28,553 nt of DNA. Source: Nanoarchaeota archaeon SCGC AAA011-G17 (GTDB lineage Archaea; Nanobdellota; Nanobdellia; SCGC-AAA011-G17). Positions 8,424 to 15,455 of the stretch are shown here, piece by piece. The DNA is taken from contig AQRL01000034.1 in assembly GCA_000402515.1 (NCBI GenBank), positions 22,327-50,879 on the forward strand, in the 5' to 3' direction. The notes beneath the pieces are model-generated. The model ran no database searches and was not told the origin of the DNA. It was given only the letters and a program-made list of their open reading frames with translations. How positions within the stretch are numbered: the stretch's first letter is position 1; the number at the start of each line of letters is the position of its first letter. A program made the position numbers and the translations under genes.

Positions 8424-8870
8424 TTAGAAAGAACCTTTATAACCTATTTTTAACGAATTATTTGGATTCTTTTTATTATATTCCTGAATAAATTTTTCTT
8501 CATCAAGATAGTATTTACCGCCAACATACTTGTTTTTGTATTGTTTAACAATTATATAAAACTCTTCTAATCTTTTGAAGAGCTCCTCTTTTCTTAAATC
8601 CTTCAGCTTTTCTGATTTTTTGTCTATAATATCAAAGAATTCCAATAAGGTTAATTTTTCTTTTAAAAGATGCAGTCTTCTTTGTATTGCTTCTGTTGCA
8701 ATTTGTTCTAAATAAATTTGACCAATAAGATATAGAATTGAGCGTGCTTCATTTATGCTTTCCCAGCCTGATTTTTTAAGCAATTTTTGATATCTTTTCC
8801 AGAGTTTTTCAAGCTCTTGCTTTATTTTTTTAGGCTCCATTAAATAGGTATACTTCATTAACTCTATCAT
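8424..8870 (-). CDS. Helical unknown protein, 148 residues
   Basis: I recognise no family. The sequence is almost entirely predicted helix, with a long Lys/Glu/Leu coiled-coil-like region (KKIKQELEKLWKRYQKLLKK near residues 14-33 and RKEELFKRLEEFYIIVKQYK near residues 93-112). There is no signal peptide, membrane span or catalytic motif. The start at 8870 is followed by a second Met at residue 5 and another at residue 11, so the exact start is uncertain. It is divergent from the unknown gene group beginning at 8989 and shares its intergenic region, but nothing ties their functions together. Confidence 0.65.
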   Translation of the reverse strand: MIELMKYTYLMEPKKIKQELEKLWKRYQKLLKKSGWESINEARSILYLIGQIYLEQIATEAIQRRLHLLKEKLTLLEFFDIIDKKSEKLKDLRKEELFKRLEEFYIIVKQYKNKYVGGKYYLDEEKFIQEYNKKNPNNSLKIGYKGSF

Positions 8871-8937
8871 AATTTAGGGTATTATAGTATTAATTAACTA
8901 GTTTATGTTGTCACCTATAAGTAAATACAAACCGAAA

Positions 8938-8982
8938 GCTTTATAAATGTGTAAAATGGCTTATTCTATAGAAATTAAGAGG
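8938..8982 (+). promoter_or_regulatory. Box A and ribosome site that fix the 8989 start
   Basis: GCTTTATAAATG (8938-8949) is a good box A. An in-frame ATG at 8947 lies inside it and would be upstream of the transcription start, so it cannot be the real start. AGAGG (8978-8982) stands six bases before the ATG at 8989, which I take as the start. Confidence 0.55.
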
Positions 8983-8988
8983 ATAAAA

Positions 8989-9228
8989 ATGGATACTATC
9001 GAATATGGAAAAAATATAAATGAGGTATTGAAAGAATGTTATTTTAGAGGGTTTTATGAAAATTTTTCACATCAATCAACACAAAGAGTACTTTCTGAAA
9101 GAGAGAAACATGCGTTAAGATCAAATGATCGTGATCAAAAAGCTTATGGAAATGATCTAGAAAGACAAGCAAAGGTCGAGGCTGCAAATAAAATTTTAGG
9201 AGAAAGAGGGGTTTTAACCTTTGAATAA
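8989..9228 (+). CDS. Unknown 79-residue protein, first of a gene group
   Basis: The family is not recognised. The start at 8989 was chosen because it has the ribosome site AGAGG at the correct distance and lies downstream of the box A. The protein is hydrophilic and charged, with a helical C-terminal half (ERQAKVEAANKILGERGVL) and no membrane segment or metal motif. The gene is followed after 15 bases by the 231-residue gene, which has a strong GGGAGG ribosome site, so the two are very probably cotranscribed. Its role is unknown. Confidence 0.6.
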   Translation: MDTIEYGKNINEVLKECYFRGFYENFSHQSTQRVLSEREKHALRSNDRDQKAYGNDLERQAKVEAANKILGERGVLTFE

Positions 9229-9243
9229 GGGAGGAATAAAAAA

Positions 9244-9939
9244 ATGACACTAGACGAACAAATTGAAAGAATGTATGGTTCCTATTTTGGATTAAAACAA
9301 GATAGAGAATTACTAAGAGTAAATCCAAGCACTGATAATTATGATTTCAGAAAACAAATACCTGATGCAAATGGGCAACCTATGCTGACTCAGCCTGCTG
9401 GTGTTGTAGATGCACAGCTTGAAGACTATGTAGGCAGAATGACTCAAGAGATGAATAATAAAGTTACACCTGAAATTTATGATGGTATAAGATCTGAATT
9501 TTATGAATCTTTAGATGAGGCAGGAAAGAGACAGACATATCTTGAAATTGCCAAGAGTGGTATTTTGCCAGCTAACCCAAGTGAGAAGCTAAAGACTATC
9601 CTTAAGATTTTAAATATGGCAGAGGGATTGAAGCATCTTTTAGCAAAGAAAGATTATGGACAGGCTATTGCATTAATGAACAGTATGATCCAAAGTGATT
9701 GGATGAAGAAAGAAAGTGCATTAGCATACCAGTATAATTTACTTGGTCAGGGAGACAATGTCAGGGCTCTTGGTGAGCATTTCAAACAGATACAATATAA
9801 TATTGCTGCAAATGCGCTGGATAATGAAGTAAGAGCAGAGATTGACCAAGCTATTGCAGACAAAAATGCTTATGGTGTTGCTGGTGCTGAAATGTATAAA
9901 GTACATGATGCATACCAACAGCAAGCAACAAGGGAGTAA
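9244..9939 (+). CDS. Unknown helical protein, 231 residues
   Basis: I do not recognise this protein. It has a strong ribosome site (GGGAGG, seven or eight bases before the ATG), which suggests high expression. The sequence is soluble and mostly helical, with a central segment LKTILKILNMAEGLKHLLAK (about residues 117-136) followed by repeated-looking helices (ALMNSMIQSDWMKKESALAY), reminiscent of helical-repeat scaffolds, although no TPR consensus can be assigned. The C-terminus is Gln/Ala-rich. Immediately after the stop codon is a hairpin with a T run that looks like a terminator, so the first two genes may form their own transcription unit. Confidence 0.7.
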   Translation: MTLDEQIERMYGSYFGLKQDRELLRVNPSTDNYDFRKQIPDANGQPMLTQPAGVVDAQLEDYVGRMTQEMNNKVTPEIYDGIRSEFYESLDEAGKRQTYLEIAKSGILPANPSEKLKTILKILNMAEGLKHLLAKKDYGQAIALMNSMIQSDWMKKESALAYQYNLLGQGDNVRALGEHFKQIQYNIAANALDNEVRAEIDQAIADKNAYGVAGAEMYKVHDAYQQQATRE

Positions 9940-9960
9940 TCTCCTTTTTTCTTTTTTTCT
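9930..9960 (+). terminator. Hairpin plus T-run terminator
   Basis: AAGGGAG (9930-9936) pairs with CTCCTTT (9941-9947, one G-T pair) around the loop TAAT, which contains the stop codon of the 231-residue gene. The stem runs into two T-rich runs ending near 9960. Archaeal RNA polymerase stops on T runs without needing a hairpin; here both are present. The next gene starts at 9964. Confidence 0.55.
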
Positions 9961-9963
9961 AAA

Positions 9964-10287
9964 ATGACAAAACAACGAAAATTCGGGTTAGAGGAAAAAA
10001 CTAAAAATGAAGGTAGATTTACAGAATTATTAGGAGAATATGTAAGAGTTTTTACCAAAAACAGTACAATCTGGGGAGTATTACACCGCACTGATTATGA
10101 AACAACAGTAATAAATCCTTTTTTGAATATTGTATCCCATCCAAATGAACCTAATAAAATCATATATGCAAAAGAGGAAGATAAACCAGCCATATTAGAT
10201 ACGAAAGAGATATCTGTTTCATATTTAGGCAAAGAAGCTTTTGGTAAATATTTAGAAAAAATAGTCATTGAACCACTTTTAAAATGA
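9964..10287 (+). CDS. Unknown 107-residue protein, possible Sm-like fold
   Basis: No family is recognised with confidence. The segment GEYVRVFTKNSTIWGVLHRTDYETTVI (about residues 24-50; given here only by its first and last parts) resembles the strand pattern of Sm/LSm domains, where a charged strand is followed by a WGVL-type strand and a short turn, but the Sm RNA-binding signatures are absent, so this is only a guess. It begins only a few bases after the T run and has no ribosome site, so it needs either read-through or a promoter I cannot see. Its stop overlaps the next start (ATGA at 10284-10287), which shows translational coupling to the zinc-ribbon gene. Confidence 0.6.
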   Translation: MTKQRKFGLEEKTKNEGRFTELLGEYVRVFTKNSTIWGVLHRTDYETTVINPFLNIVSHPNEPNKIIYAKEEDKPAILDTKEISVSYLGKEAFGKYLEKIVIEPLLK

Positions 10288-10505
10288 CAGACAAAATAAA
10301 ATGCAGATGCGGAAGTATGGAATTTGATTATTTAGGCAGGCAGTTTGCGGAAATCCCTACTTTTCTTGGGCAAGAAGTTCCTGTTTTAGATTTAGTTAAT
10401 TGCACAAAATGTGGAAATACAAAGAATGTTGGTGAAGAATATATAGAAAGGGCAGGAATAAACGAGGTAGATGCATTTAAGGAATATCAAAGACTTAAAA
10501 AATAA
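10284..10505 (+). CDS. Small zinc-ribbon protein, 73 residues
   Basis: The protein has two Cys knuckles, C8-R-C10-G near the N-terminus and C40-T-K-C43-G in the middle, which together should bind one zinc ion. The first pair has an unusual C-x-C spacing instead of C-x2-C. The remainder is acidic and helical. It overlaps the preceding gene by four bases and is followed after 12 bases by the TraB-like gene. Small zinc ribbons of this type usually mediate binding to nucleic acid or a protein partner; the actual role is unknown. Confidence 0.7.
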   Translation: MTDKIKCRCGSMEFDYLGRQFAEIPTFLGQEVPVLDLVNCTKCGNTKNVGEEYIERAGINEVDAFKEYQRLKK

Positions 10506-10517
10506 TAATTATTTAAA

Positions 10518-11321
10518 ATGGCACTTAGAATATTTGAAACAAAGGATGCGAAGTATTATCTTGGTTTGGGTAATCATTTTAGTTCAAGCCTTAATATTTT
10601 TGAAGATGTAGATTTCTCTGATATAGACTTTATGGTTTTTGAAGGGATAGGTCACATAACACCCAATTTATATCAAAACTTTCCACAATATAGTGAATTA
10701 TACAAAAAGATTACAAAAGATAATCCAGAAATAAACATTTATTGTGTTGATATAAAATCTAATTTTAATAATTTTGTTAATGTTATTGATCTTTTAATAA
10801 ACGGTTCATTTCTTGGAATGGGTATAGCTTTTTTACCCAAAGCGAAGGATATGATAAAAAAGCAGTCTAGAAGATGTTTTTTAAAAAATTCTGGTTTGTT
10901 CTCATTGGGGGCAATCTTTTCTTCACCACTTTTTATGATGATTGATGGAATTAGTGGAAAATATAATATACCTCCTTTTAATACCCTTAATAACATTTTA
11001 ACAAATACATTACCAATGCCTGTTTCTGGATTTAGAGATGCAATTGCAGCAAAAAAGATTTCAGAGTATTTAGTACCAAAACATAAGAAGTGGAATAAAG
11101 GGGTTCAAGCTGCTATATTGTACGGAGCAGCTCACTCAGGTATTGAAACAAAACTTAAAAATCCCGAGATAACTAATTTGACACTAAAAATGTATGATTA
11201 TTTATTAAAATCAAAAGATTATAATTACATAGAATCTTTGGGGTTAAATAGAATCGAAGAATTAAAAAGAATAGATAATCTTCAGGAAGTGGTTAATGTT
11301 TATGGTTGTGGATTATTCTAA
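10518..11321 (+). CDS. TraB/Tiki-like protein with internal Tat-like segment
   Basis: The 267-residue protein resembles the TraB/GumN/Tiki superfamily of putative metalloproteases: an N-terminal YYLGLGNH stretch, a following Glu in FMVFEG (about residues 38-43), a conserved Arg-Asp in GFRDAIAA (about 170-177) and a C-terminal ILYGAAHSGIE, a clear GxxH motif. The first GxxH is imperfect (LGNH). Between the halves lies a run starting MIKKQSRRCFLK (residues 112-123) followed by a hydrophobic segment; this matches the twin-arginine signal consensus but sits in the middle of the protein. It may instead be a membrane-associated hairpin. The gene ends the 9964-11321 group and overlaps the convergent nucleotidyltransferase by nine bases. 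The family assignment is by motif only. Confidence 0.55.
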   Translation: MALRIFETKDAKYYLGLGNHFSSSLNIFEDVDFSDIDFMVFEGIGHITPNLYQNFPQYSELYKKITKDNPEINIYCVDIKSNFNNFVNVIDLLINGSFLGMGIAFLPKAKDMIKKQSRRCFLKNSGLFSLGAIFSSPLFMMIDGISGKYNIPPFNTLNNILTNTLPMPVSGFRDAIAAKKISEYLVPKHKKWNKGVQAAILYGAAHSGIETKLKNPEITNLTLKMYDYLLKSKDYNYIESLGLNRIEELKRIDNLQEVVNVYGCGLF

Positions 11322-12092
11322 TTTTTTAACAAGCAATTTCATTTCATTAACAAAGTTTTCTGCTTTTTTCTGCATTTCATCTATTTTTTTTCCTTCTATT
11401 GTTTTTATATTACCATGAGTTATGTTATGGACAAGAGTGTACATTTCTTTGAAATCCTCTATTAATCTTCTATTTATTTTTTTAGAGAATACCTTATTCA
11501 GCATGTCGTAAATATGCTCTGGACTTGGAGGTGTGTGGCCTGCCATCATTAAGGCTGCATGCGCTGAATCTACCATTGCCCAATATAAACCTTCTACTGC
11601 TCCTAAAATAGCATATTTTGAGCGGGTTAGATGCATTGGTGCTCTTTGAAGTGCAACATAGATTGCCTCGGGTGTTGGGCGTATTTTTCCCCTTCTTAAT
11701 AAAACTTTTAATGGATTGAAGAATCCTCCATAATCAATCAATGGCTGGCCGTATCTCAAAACATTAATTGCAACTGGATCTCCCTCTTTCACCTGATTCC
11801 AGAAAGTTGAGAGAGTAACTGTATTGATATGAAGGTTTTTCTTGTAATTCTGCTTTGTAATTAATTTTGCCAGTTCTTCCCTATACCAGGCTATTAATTC
11901 CTCATCCCAGAGAACTGTGCAATCATCTACAATAACTATAACATCAATATCTGAGCCTTTTTTTGGAATATCCTTAGAAACAGAGCCGAATAATGCAATT
12001 GACTTTATTACTTCCCTGAACTGCTGATAGGCTTTTGTTGCAAAATCGTAAGCTATCTTATAATCTGTATCAAGCAACTGCTTTTTATCCAT
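11313..12092 (-). CDS. MNT-type nucleotidyltransferase fused to HEPN-like domain
   Basis: The N-terminal half is a minimal nucleotidyltransferase: ALFGSVSKDIPKKGSDIDVI carries Gly36-Ser37 and the metal-binding pair Asp48-x-Asp50. The third acidic position appears to be Asn90 (HINTVT), which would weaken or alter catalysis. The C-terminal half (about residues 135-259) is helical, with AVEGLYWAMVDSAHAALMM and EMYTLVHNITHG, a HEPN-like pattern without a clear R-x4-6-H ribonuclease motif. Separate MNT and HEPN proteins form toxin-antitoxin pairs; the fused form is common in archaea and its substrate is not known. It has a good GAGGTGA ribosome site and is last in the 14059-to-11313 minus-strand group. 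Confidence 0.8.
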   Translation of the reverse strand: MDKKQLLDTDYKIAYDFATKAYQQFREVIKSIALFGSVSKDIPKKGSDIDVIVIVDDCTVLWDEELIAWYREELAKLITKQNYKKNLHINTVTLSTFWNQVKEGDPVAINVLRYGQPLIDYGGFFNPLKVLLRRGKIRPTPEAIYVALQRAPMHLTRSKYAILGAVEGLYWAMVDSAHAALMMAGHTPPSPEHIYDMLNKVFSKKINRRLIEDFKEMYTLVHNITHGNIKTIEGKKIDEMQKKAENFVNEMKLLVKKLE

Positions 12093-12130
12093 TATTCACC
12101 TCTTTTTTGATAATAATAATTTGTTATTTA

Positions 12131-12433
12131 TTAAGTTAACGCTTTAATTATTTCTGGTTTCCAATACATCTCTTGTCCAATAAAAAAAGCGTGAGGGACC
12201 TTTCCCAAAAAATTAATTACATTAATTCTATCAGTGAAAATATTTTTATAGACTACCTTGAAACTAAAATACTGAAAATCAGTAAATTTTTTAGACTGGG
12301 GTTTTGCTGTTTTATGGCTTGGATCATATTTTTCCCAGAGTTCTCTAGTTTTTTCAACTGATAATGGCTCATTTGAAATAGGTAAACTACACCTTAATAA
12401 CATGCCCAAATCTGTTATAATTTTTTTATTCAT
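12131..12433 (-). CDS. Unknown 100-residue protein
   Basis: The family is not recognised. The protein has no membrane segment or metal motif; it is aromatic-rich in its second half (FQYFSFKVVYKNIF, then PHAFFIGQEMYWKPEII). A ribosome site GGGAG lies upstream of the ATG at 12433. It sits between the kinase and the nucleotidyltransferase on the same strand, with gaps of about 40 bases on either side. The gene is bracketed by two nearly identical 15-base direct repeats (12131-12145 and 12465-12479), so it may be a later insertion into the group. Confidence 0.55.
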   Translation of the reverse strand: MNKKIITDLGMLLRCSLPISNEPLSVEKTRELWEKYDPSHKTAKPQSKKFTDFQYFSFKVVYKNIFTDRINVINFLGKVPHAFFIGQEMYWKPEIIKALT

Positions 12434-12479
12434 ATTTATATCTCCCTCTTAATAATCTCCAATTTTAAATTAACGCTTT
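12131..12479. repeat. 15-base direct repeats flanking the 100-residue gene
   Basis: TTAAGTTAACGCTTT at 12131-12145 and TTAAATTAACGCTTT at 12465-12479 agree at 14 of 15 positions. Each lies at or near the 3' end of a minus-strand gene. This could be a target duplication left by an inserted unit or a chance match in AT-rich sequence. Confidence 0.4.
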
Positions 12480-12480
12480 G

Positions 12481-13425
12481 TTAGATTAAACTATTTAATT
12501 TTTCTTCAAGCTCTTTTATTTTTTCATCTGAAAGCTTTTTATTTCCAGACTCCACCATTGCCCAAGCAAATCCCAAATCCCTTGTTAATCTATGAAATTC
12601 AACTGCCTGTTCATTTATCTCTCCATAGCCTTCTTTCAATGCCTGTTTTATTTCTTCATCATCAAAGAATCCCTGTCTATGCAACTTGATAAAATCATAT
12701 TCAGGTGCGTGAGATCTAGCAAATTCAAAGTCAATTATTCCTGTTATTTTATATTCATCTCCAGTCTTTTCAACAAAAATATGCCCAGTCATAAAATCTG
12801 CATGAACCAGTGTTGCTTTTCCATCATAATCTATTTTTCCTAAGTTCCTTATGTAATAACTTATTATTTTCTCCATGAACTCTTTGGATATGTGCGGATA
12901 AGAAAGTAATCTAGCACAGTCATCAAAAATATCTATTAAATATTGTCTTAGATATGGGTCGTGTTCTGGTTTTTCTCCCATTTTTCTAAAGTTGAATGCT
13001 TCATCTGATTTTATCTTACCCTCTGATTCAATTTTTCCAAACTCTTCAAATTTTATACTATGAATTTTTGATAATAATTTTCCAATTTCTTTTGTTACCT
13101 GGATTTTCTCCTGTTTTGCTAGACTATCCCAGATTGTATCCAACCTTATTCCTTTGAGTTTTTCTAAAACCATATATTCATCATCAAAAGCATATATTTT
13201 GGGAGCGGGAATATTATTTTCTCTTAGCAGTTCTATTATAAATTTCTCTTTTCCTAATCCAACATCCTTTTTTTTATTATTTGAAAATCTGATTATGACT
13301 TCCTCTGGCTCTTTGTTTATTTTAACAAGATACATATAATGAGAATACCCGTCTGTTATTCTTTTTATTTCTAAAATCTGTGCATTAAATTCTCTTTCAA
13401 TTATCTCTTTTATTTTATCTTCCAT
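12481..13425 (-). CDS. APH-family small-molecule kinase
   Basis: The protein belongs to the aminoglycoside phosphotransferase/choline kinase fold and should transfer phosphate from ATP to a small hydroxylated substrate in the cytoplasm. Visible landmarks: an N-lobe with ITDGYSHYMYLVK (nucleotide loop, about 23-35) and VIIRFS, the hinge-like YMVLEKLKG (84-92), the catalytic loop LVHADFMTGHIF with His208 and Asp210, and the metal-binding GIIDFEFA with Asp232. The usual loop Asn is His215, as in several antibiotic and sugar kinases of this fold. Length (314) is normal. It starts one base after the HAD gene stops, so the two are coupled, and a kinase beside a phosphatase suggests the same phosphorylated metabolite. 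The substrate is unknown. Confidence 0.8.
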   Translation of the reverse strand: MEDKIKEIIEREFNAQILEIKRITDGYSHYMYLVKINKEPEEVIIRFSNNKKKDVGLGKEKFIIELLRENNIPAPKIYAFDDEYMVLEKLKGIRLDTIWDSLAKQEKIQVTKEIGKLLSKIHSIKFEEFGKIESEGKIKSDEAFNFRKMGEKPEHDPYLRQYLIDIFDDCARLLSYPHISKEFMEKIISYYIRNLGKIDYDGKATLVHADFMTGHIFVEKTGDEYKITGIIDFEFARSHAPEYDFIKLHRQGFFDDEEIKQALKEGYGEINEQAVEFHRLTRDLGFAWAMVESGNKKLSDEKIKELEEKLNSLI

Positions 13426-13426
13426 T

Positions 13427-14059
13427 TTATATCATCCCTGTAAGTTCTTTTAATGACTGGATATTTGTATATCCATCAATGGGTTTTTTATTTCTAGAAA
13501 CATAAACTCCCTCTGAAGAAAGACCATATTTACTTTGTACATCTCTTGCTATAACAACATCTTCTTCTCTATCCCCTACAAACAACACTTTATTGATTGA
13601 TTTGGGGTCTAAGTCAGCTATTAATTCCAGTGCCCCATCTCTTTTTGAAGGGGCCTTAACATCGATTACTTTTATGTGCTCAAAATAAGGCCTTAATCCA
13701 AAATGGTCTATTTTTTGGTCAGTATATTCCCTATTTGATCTTGATAGTAAGGCTAATCTTGTGTTTCTTTGTTTTAGACCCTCTAAGGTTTCGTATACTT
13801 CTGAGAATATATTAACTTCTCCTGCTTTTAGTGATTCTTCCCATGGTTTCCTCTTATCAAATTCCCTATCAAATTGCTCACTTGAAAAGCCATACTTTCT
13901 GGCTAGGTCATACCAATTTCCCGAAACTTCTTCAGGAGTTATTTGCCTTCCAAGTCTGGCGAAAGCCCCTACAACATCGCTAGTTAGTTTTGGGTTAGAA
14001 TCGATTAGAGTATTATCTAAATCAAATACTACAAGGTCCGTTTTGTTATAATTTGCCAT
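13427..14059 (-). CDS. HAD-superfamily phosphatase
   Basis: A hydrolase of the haloacid dehalogenase superfamily, resembling phosphoglycolate phosphatase-type enzymes. All four motifs are visible: VFDLDNTL with nucleophile Asp13 and Asp15, LLSRSN around Ser106, Lys139 in APSKRDG, and VLFVGDREEDV with Asp163 and Asp167. A helical cap domain lies between motifs 1 and 2 (about residues 20-85). The gene leads the minus-strand group that continues with the kinase, and it faces the TrmB regulator gene across a 103-base divergent intergenic region containing a GC-rich palindrome. The substrate cannot be deduced from sequence alone. Confidence 0.85.
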   Translation of the reverse strand: MANYNKTDLVVFDLDNTLIDSNPKLTSDVVGAFARLGRQITPEEVSGNWYDLARKYGFSSEQFDREFDKRKPWEESLKAGEVNIFSEVYETLEGLKQRNTRLALLSRSNREYTDQKIDHFGLRPYFEHIKVIDVKAPSKRDGALELIADLDPKSINKVLFVGDREEDVVIARDVQSKYGLSSEGVYVSRNKKPIDGYTNIQSLKELTGMI

Positions 14060-14084
14060 TTTACCTCTTATAAGTAAGTAATCT

Positions 14085-14100
14085 ATTATTATTTAAATAT
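14085..14100 (-). promoter_or_regulatory. Box A of the HAD-kinase group
   Basis: The A/T element ATTTAAATAT (read on the minus strand) ends about 27 bases before the ATG at 14059 and is the likely TATA box of the HAD-kinase transcript. Confidence 0.4.
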
Positions 14101-14104
14101 ATGA

Positions 14105-14120
14105 CACCCCCATTGGGGTG
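14105..14120. promoter_or_regulatory. GC-rich inverted repeat, candidate regulator operator
   Basis: CACCCC (14105-14110) and GGGGTG (14115-14120) form a perfect six-base inverted repeat with a CATT spacer in otherwise very AT-rich sequence. It lies between the divergent HAD and TrmB promoters, immediately upstream of both box A elements, the usual place for a TrmB-family operator. Confidence 0.5.
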
Positions 14121-14129
14121 GTAAATAGA

Positions 14130-14142
14130 TATATTTTTATAG
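14130..14142 (+). promoter_or_regulatory. Box A of the TrmB-family regulator gene
   Basis: The element TATATTTTTATAG is centred about 27 bases before the ATG at 14163. No ribosome site is present, so the transcript is probably leaderless. Confidence 0.5.
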
Positions 14143-14162
14143 TATTAAGCATTACCTAATTT

Positions 14163-14876
14163 ATGGAAAAGGTTGATTTTGGAGAACTGGGCTTAACAAA
14201 AAACGAGGGCAAGATTTATGAACAGCTTGTCAGACTTGGAAAGCTTGGTTCTGGAGACCTGAGCAGAGAGAGCGGGGTTTCTTATAGTAAGATATATACT
14301 GTTCTTAATTCTCTTATCAATAAGGGTTTGGTTAATGTTATACCTGAAAAGAGCAAGAAATTTGTTCCAACAAATCCAGAATCTTTAATGAAATTAATTG
14401 AAAAAAAACAAGCAAGACTTGAGGATATTAAAAAGAAGGTTAAAGAAATGAAGCAGTTTTATGATGTTAAAGAAAAGAATCCTATTTTAATGGGTATTGG
14501 AAGAAATGGGTTTTATAAAATTATAAAGCAGATGAAAGATACAAAAAGTTATGATTATTCTATTAAATGGACGTCAGAAGCAAAACCAGAATGGATTAGA
14601 ATTGCCAAAGATTTAATAAAAAAAGGAAAGGACCTGAAGACATTAACAAGGTATGATGAAGAGACAAAGAAAGATGTTGATAAGTGGCTAAAAATAAAAA
14701 AGGAAATAAAAAAATTTGATAATGAGGGAGTTGCTATGTCTATACAAGATGATGATGAAATCCTGATTTCCCTAATTAAATCCAATATAACTTTATTAAT
14801 CAGAGATAAGCCATTTGTTAAAATAATGAAAAAGATGTTTCTAGAGACTTATAAGAATGCAGAGAAGATAAATTGA
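14163..14876 (+). CDS. TrmB-family transcriptional regulator
   Basis: The N-terminal 70 residues form the TrmB winged helix: LGLTKNEGKIYEQLVRLG, then DLSRESGVSYSKIYTVLNSL (recognition helix) and GLVNVIPEKSKKFVPTNPES (wing). A coiled-coil linker follows (about residues 75-100, KKQARLEDIKKKVKEMKQFY). The C-terminal part (about 105-237) has the layout of the family's phospholipase D-like effector domain. TrmB proteins control sugar uptake and central metabolism in archaea by binding sugars. The gene is divergent from the HAD/kinase group and shares the palindrome-containing region, so it may regulate that group and itself; this is inference. Its effector is unknown. Confidence 0.85.
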   Translation: MEKVDFGELGLTKNEGKIYEQLVRLGKLGSGDLSRESGVSYSKIYTVLNSLINKGLVNVIPEKSKKFVPTNPESLMKLIEKKQARLEDIKKKVKEMKQFYDVKEKNPILMGIGRNGFYKIIKQMKDTKSYDYSIKWTSEAKPEWIRIAKDLIKKGKDLKTLTRYDEETKKDVDKWLKIKKEIKKFDNEGVAMSIQDDDEILISLIKSNITLLIRDKPFVKIMKKMFLETYKNAEKIN

Positions 14877-14915
14877 GATAGTTGTATTTATAAAGCTACT
14901 AAAAAGTAGCAAATT

Positions 14916-15455
14916 ATGGATTATATAATTAGATTTATGAACTGGGGGAATAAGAATGAAAAAGGTATACCTCGTGATGCAGAAGATGTTATGAGATATT
15001 TCAATTACGCCCTAGATAAAGGAGGGTATCCTTATGTTCCCAGGAAGACTAGAATAACAGAAGAAGAAATTATAAAACTATGGTTGGCTGGTAAGGACAC
15101 AAACATTTCTATTGTTGCTGAATTTGATGGGGAAATTGTAGGTTCAGGAACTGCTTTATTTGACCCTAAGAGTAATATATATTCATTAGAATCTGAAAGA
15201 TCCCTTGGAGAATATGCAATAACAGTTAACCCCACCTCTCAGAACAGAGGTATAGGCACTGAAATTACAAAAAGAATAATAGAAGAATGTAGAAGCAGAG
15301 GTTTGGAATTTATTTCTCACACGTCTATTGATAATAACCAAGCAATAAGAATGATGGAAAAATTAGGTTTTAAACCTAAAAAAATAATAGAATATTATGA
15401 AAGATATGCTAATGCAGGATTAAATCCTAAGGTATTTTTATATAAACTTCCTTAA
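14916..15455 (+). CDS. GNAT-family acetyltransferase
   Basis: A GCN5-type N-acetyltransferase that would move an acetyl group from acetyl-CoA to an amine. The 179-residue protein has the expected order: SIVAEFDGEIVGSGTALF (strands 2-4, about residues 65-82), then AITVNPTSQNRGIGTEITKR, in which Q109-N-R-G-I-G114 is the acetyl-CoA pyrophosphate loop (Q/R-x2-G-x-G/A), and AIRMMEKLGFKPKK at the end of the fold. The N-terminal 60 residues are longer than in the minimal fold and contain aromatic residues that may shape the substrate pocket. It lies 39 bases after the TrmB gene on the same strand and abuts the convergent phosphoesterase gene. The substrate is unknown. Confidence 0.85.
   Translation: MDYIIRFMNWGNKNEKGIPRDAEDVMRYFNYALDKGGYPYVPRKTRITEEEIIKLWLAGKDTNISIVAEFDGEIVGSGTALFDPKSNIYSLESERSLGEYAITVNPTSQNRGIGTEITKRIIEECRSRGLEFISHTSIDNNQAIRMMEKLGFKPKKIIEYYERYANAGLNPKVFLYKLP

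Noticed and set aside
8947-8988. Earlier start for the first gene of the unknown group
   Set aside because: The ATG at 8947 lies within the box A, upstream of the expected transcript start, and has no ribosome site.
11313-12092. Two-gene MNT/HEPN toxin-antitoxin pair
   Set aside because: Only one gene is present, with both domains fused, and no clear HEPN ribonuclease motif is seen, so a toxin role is not supported.
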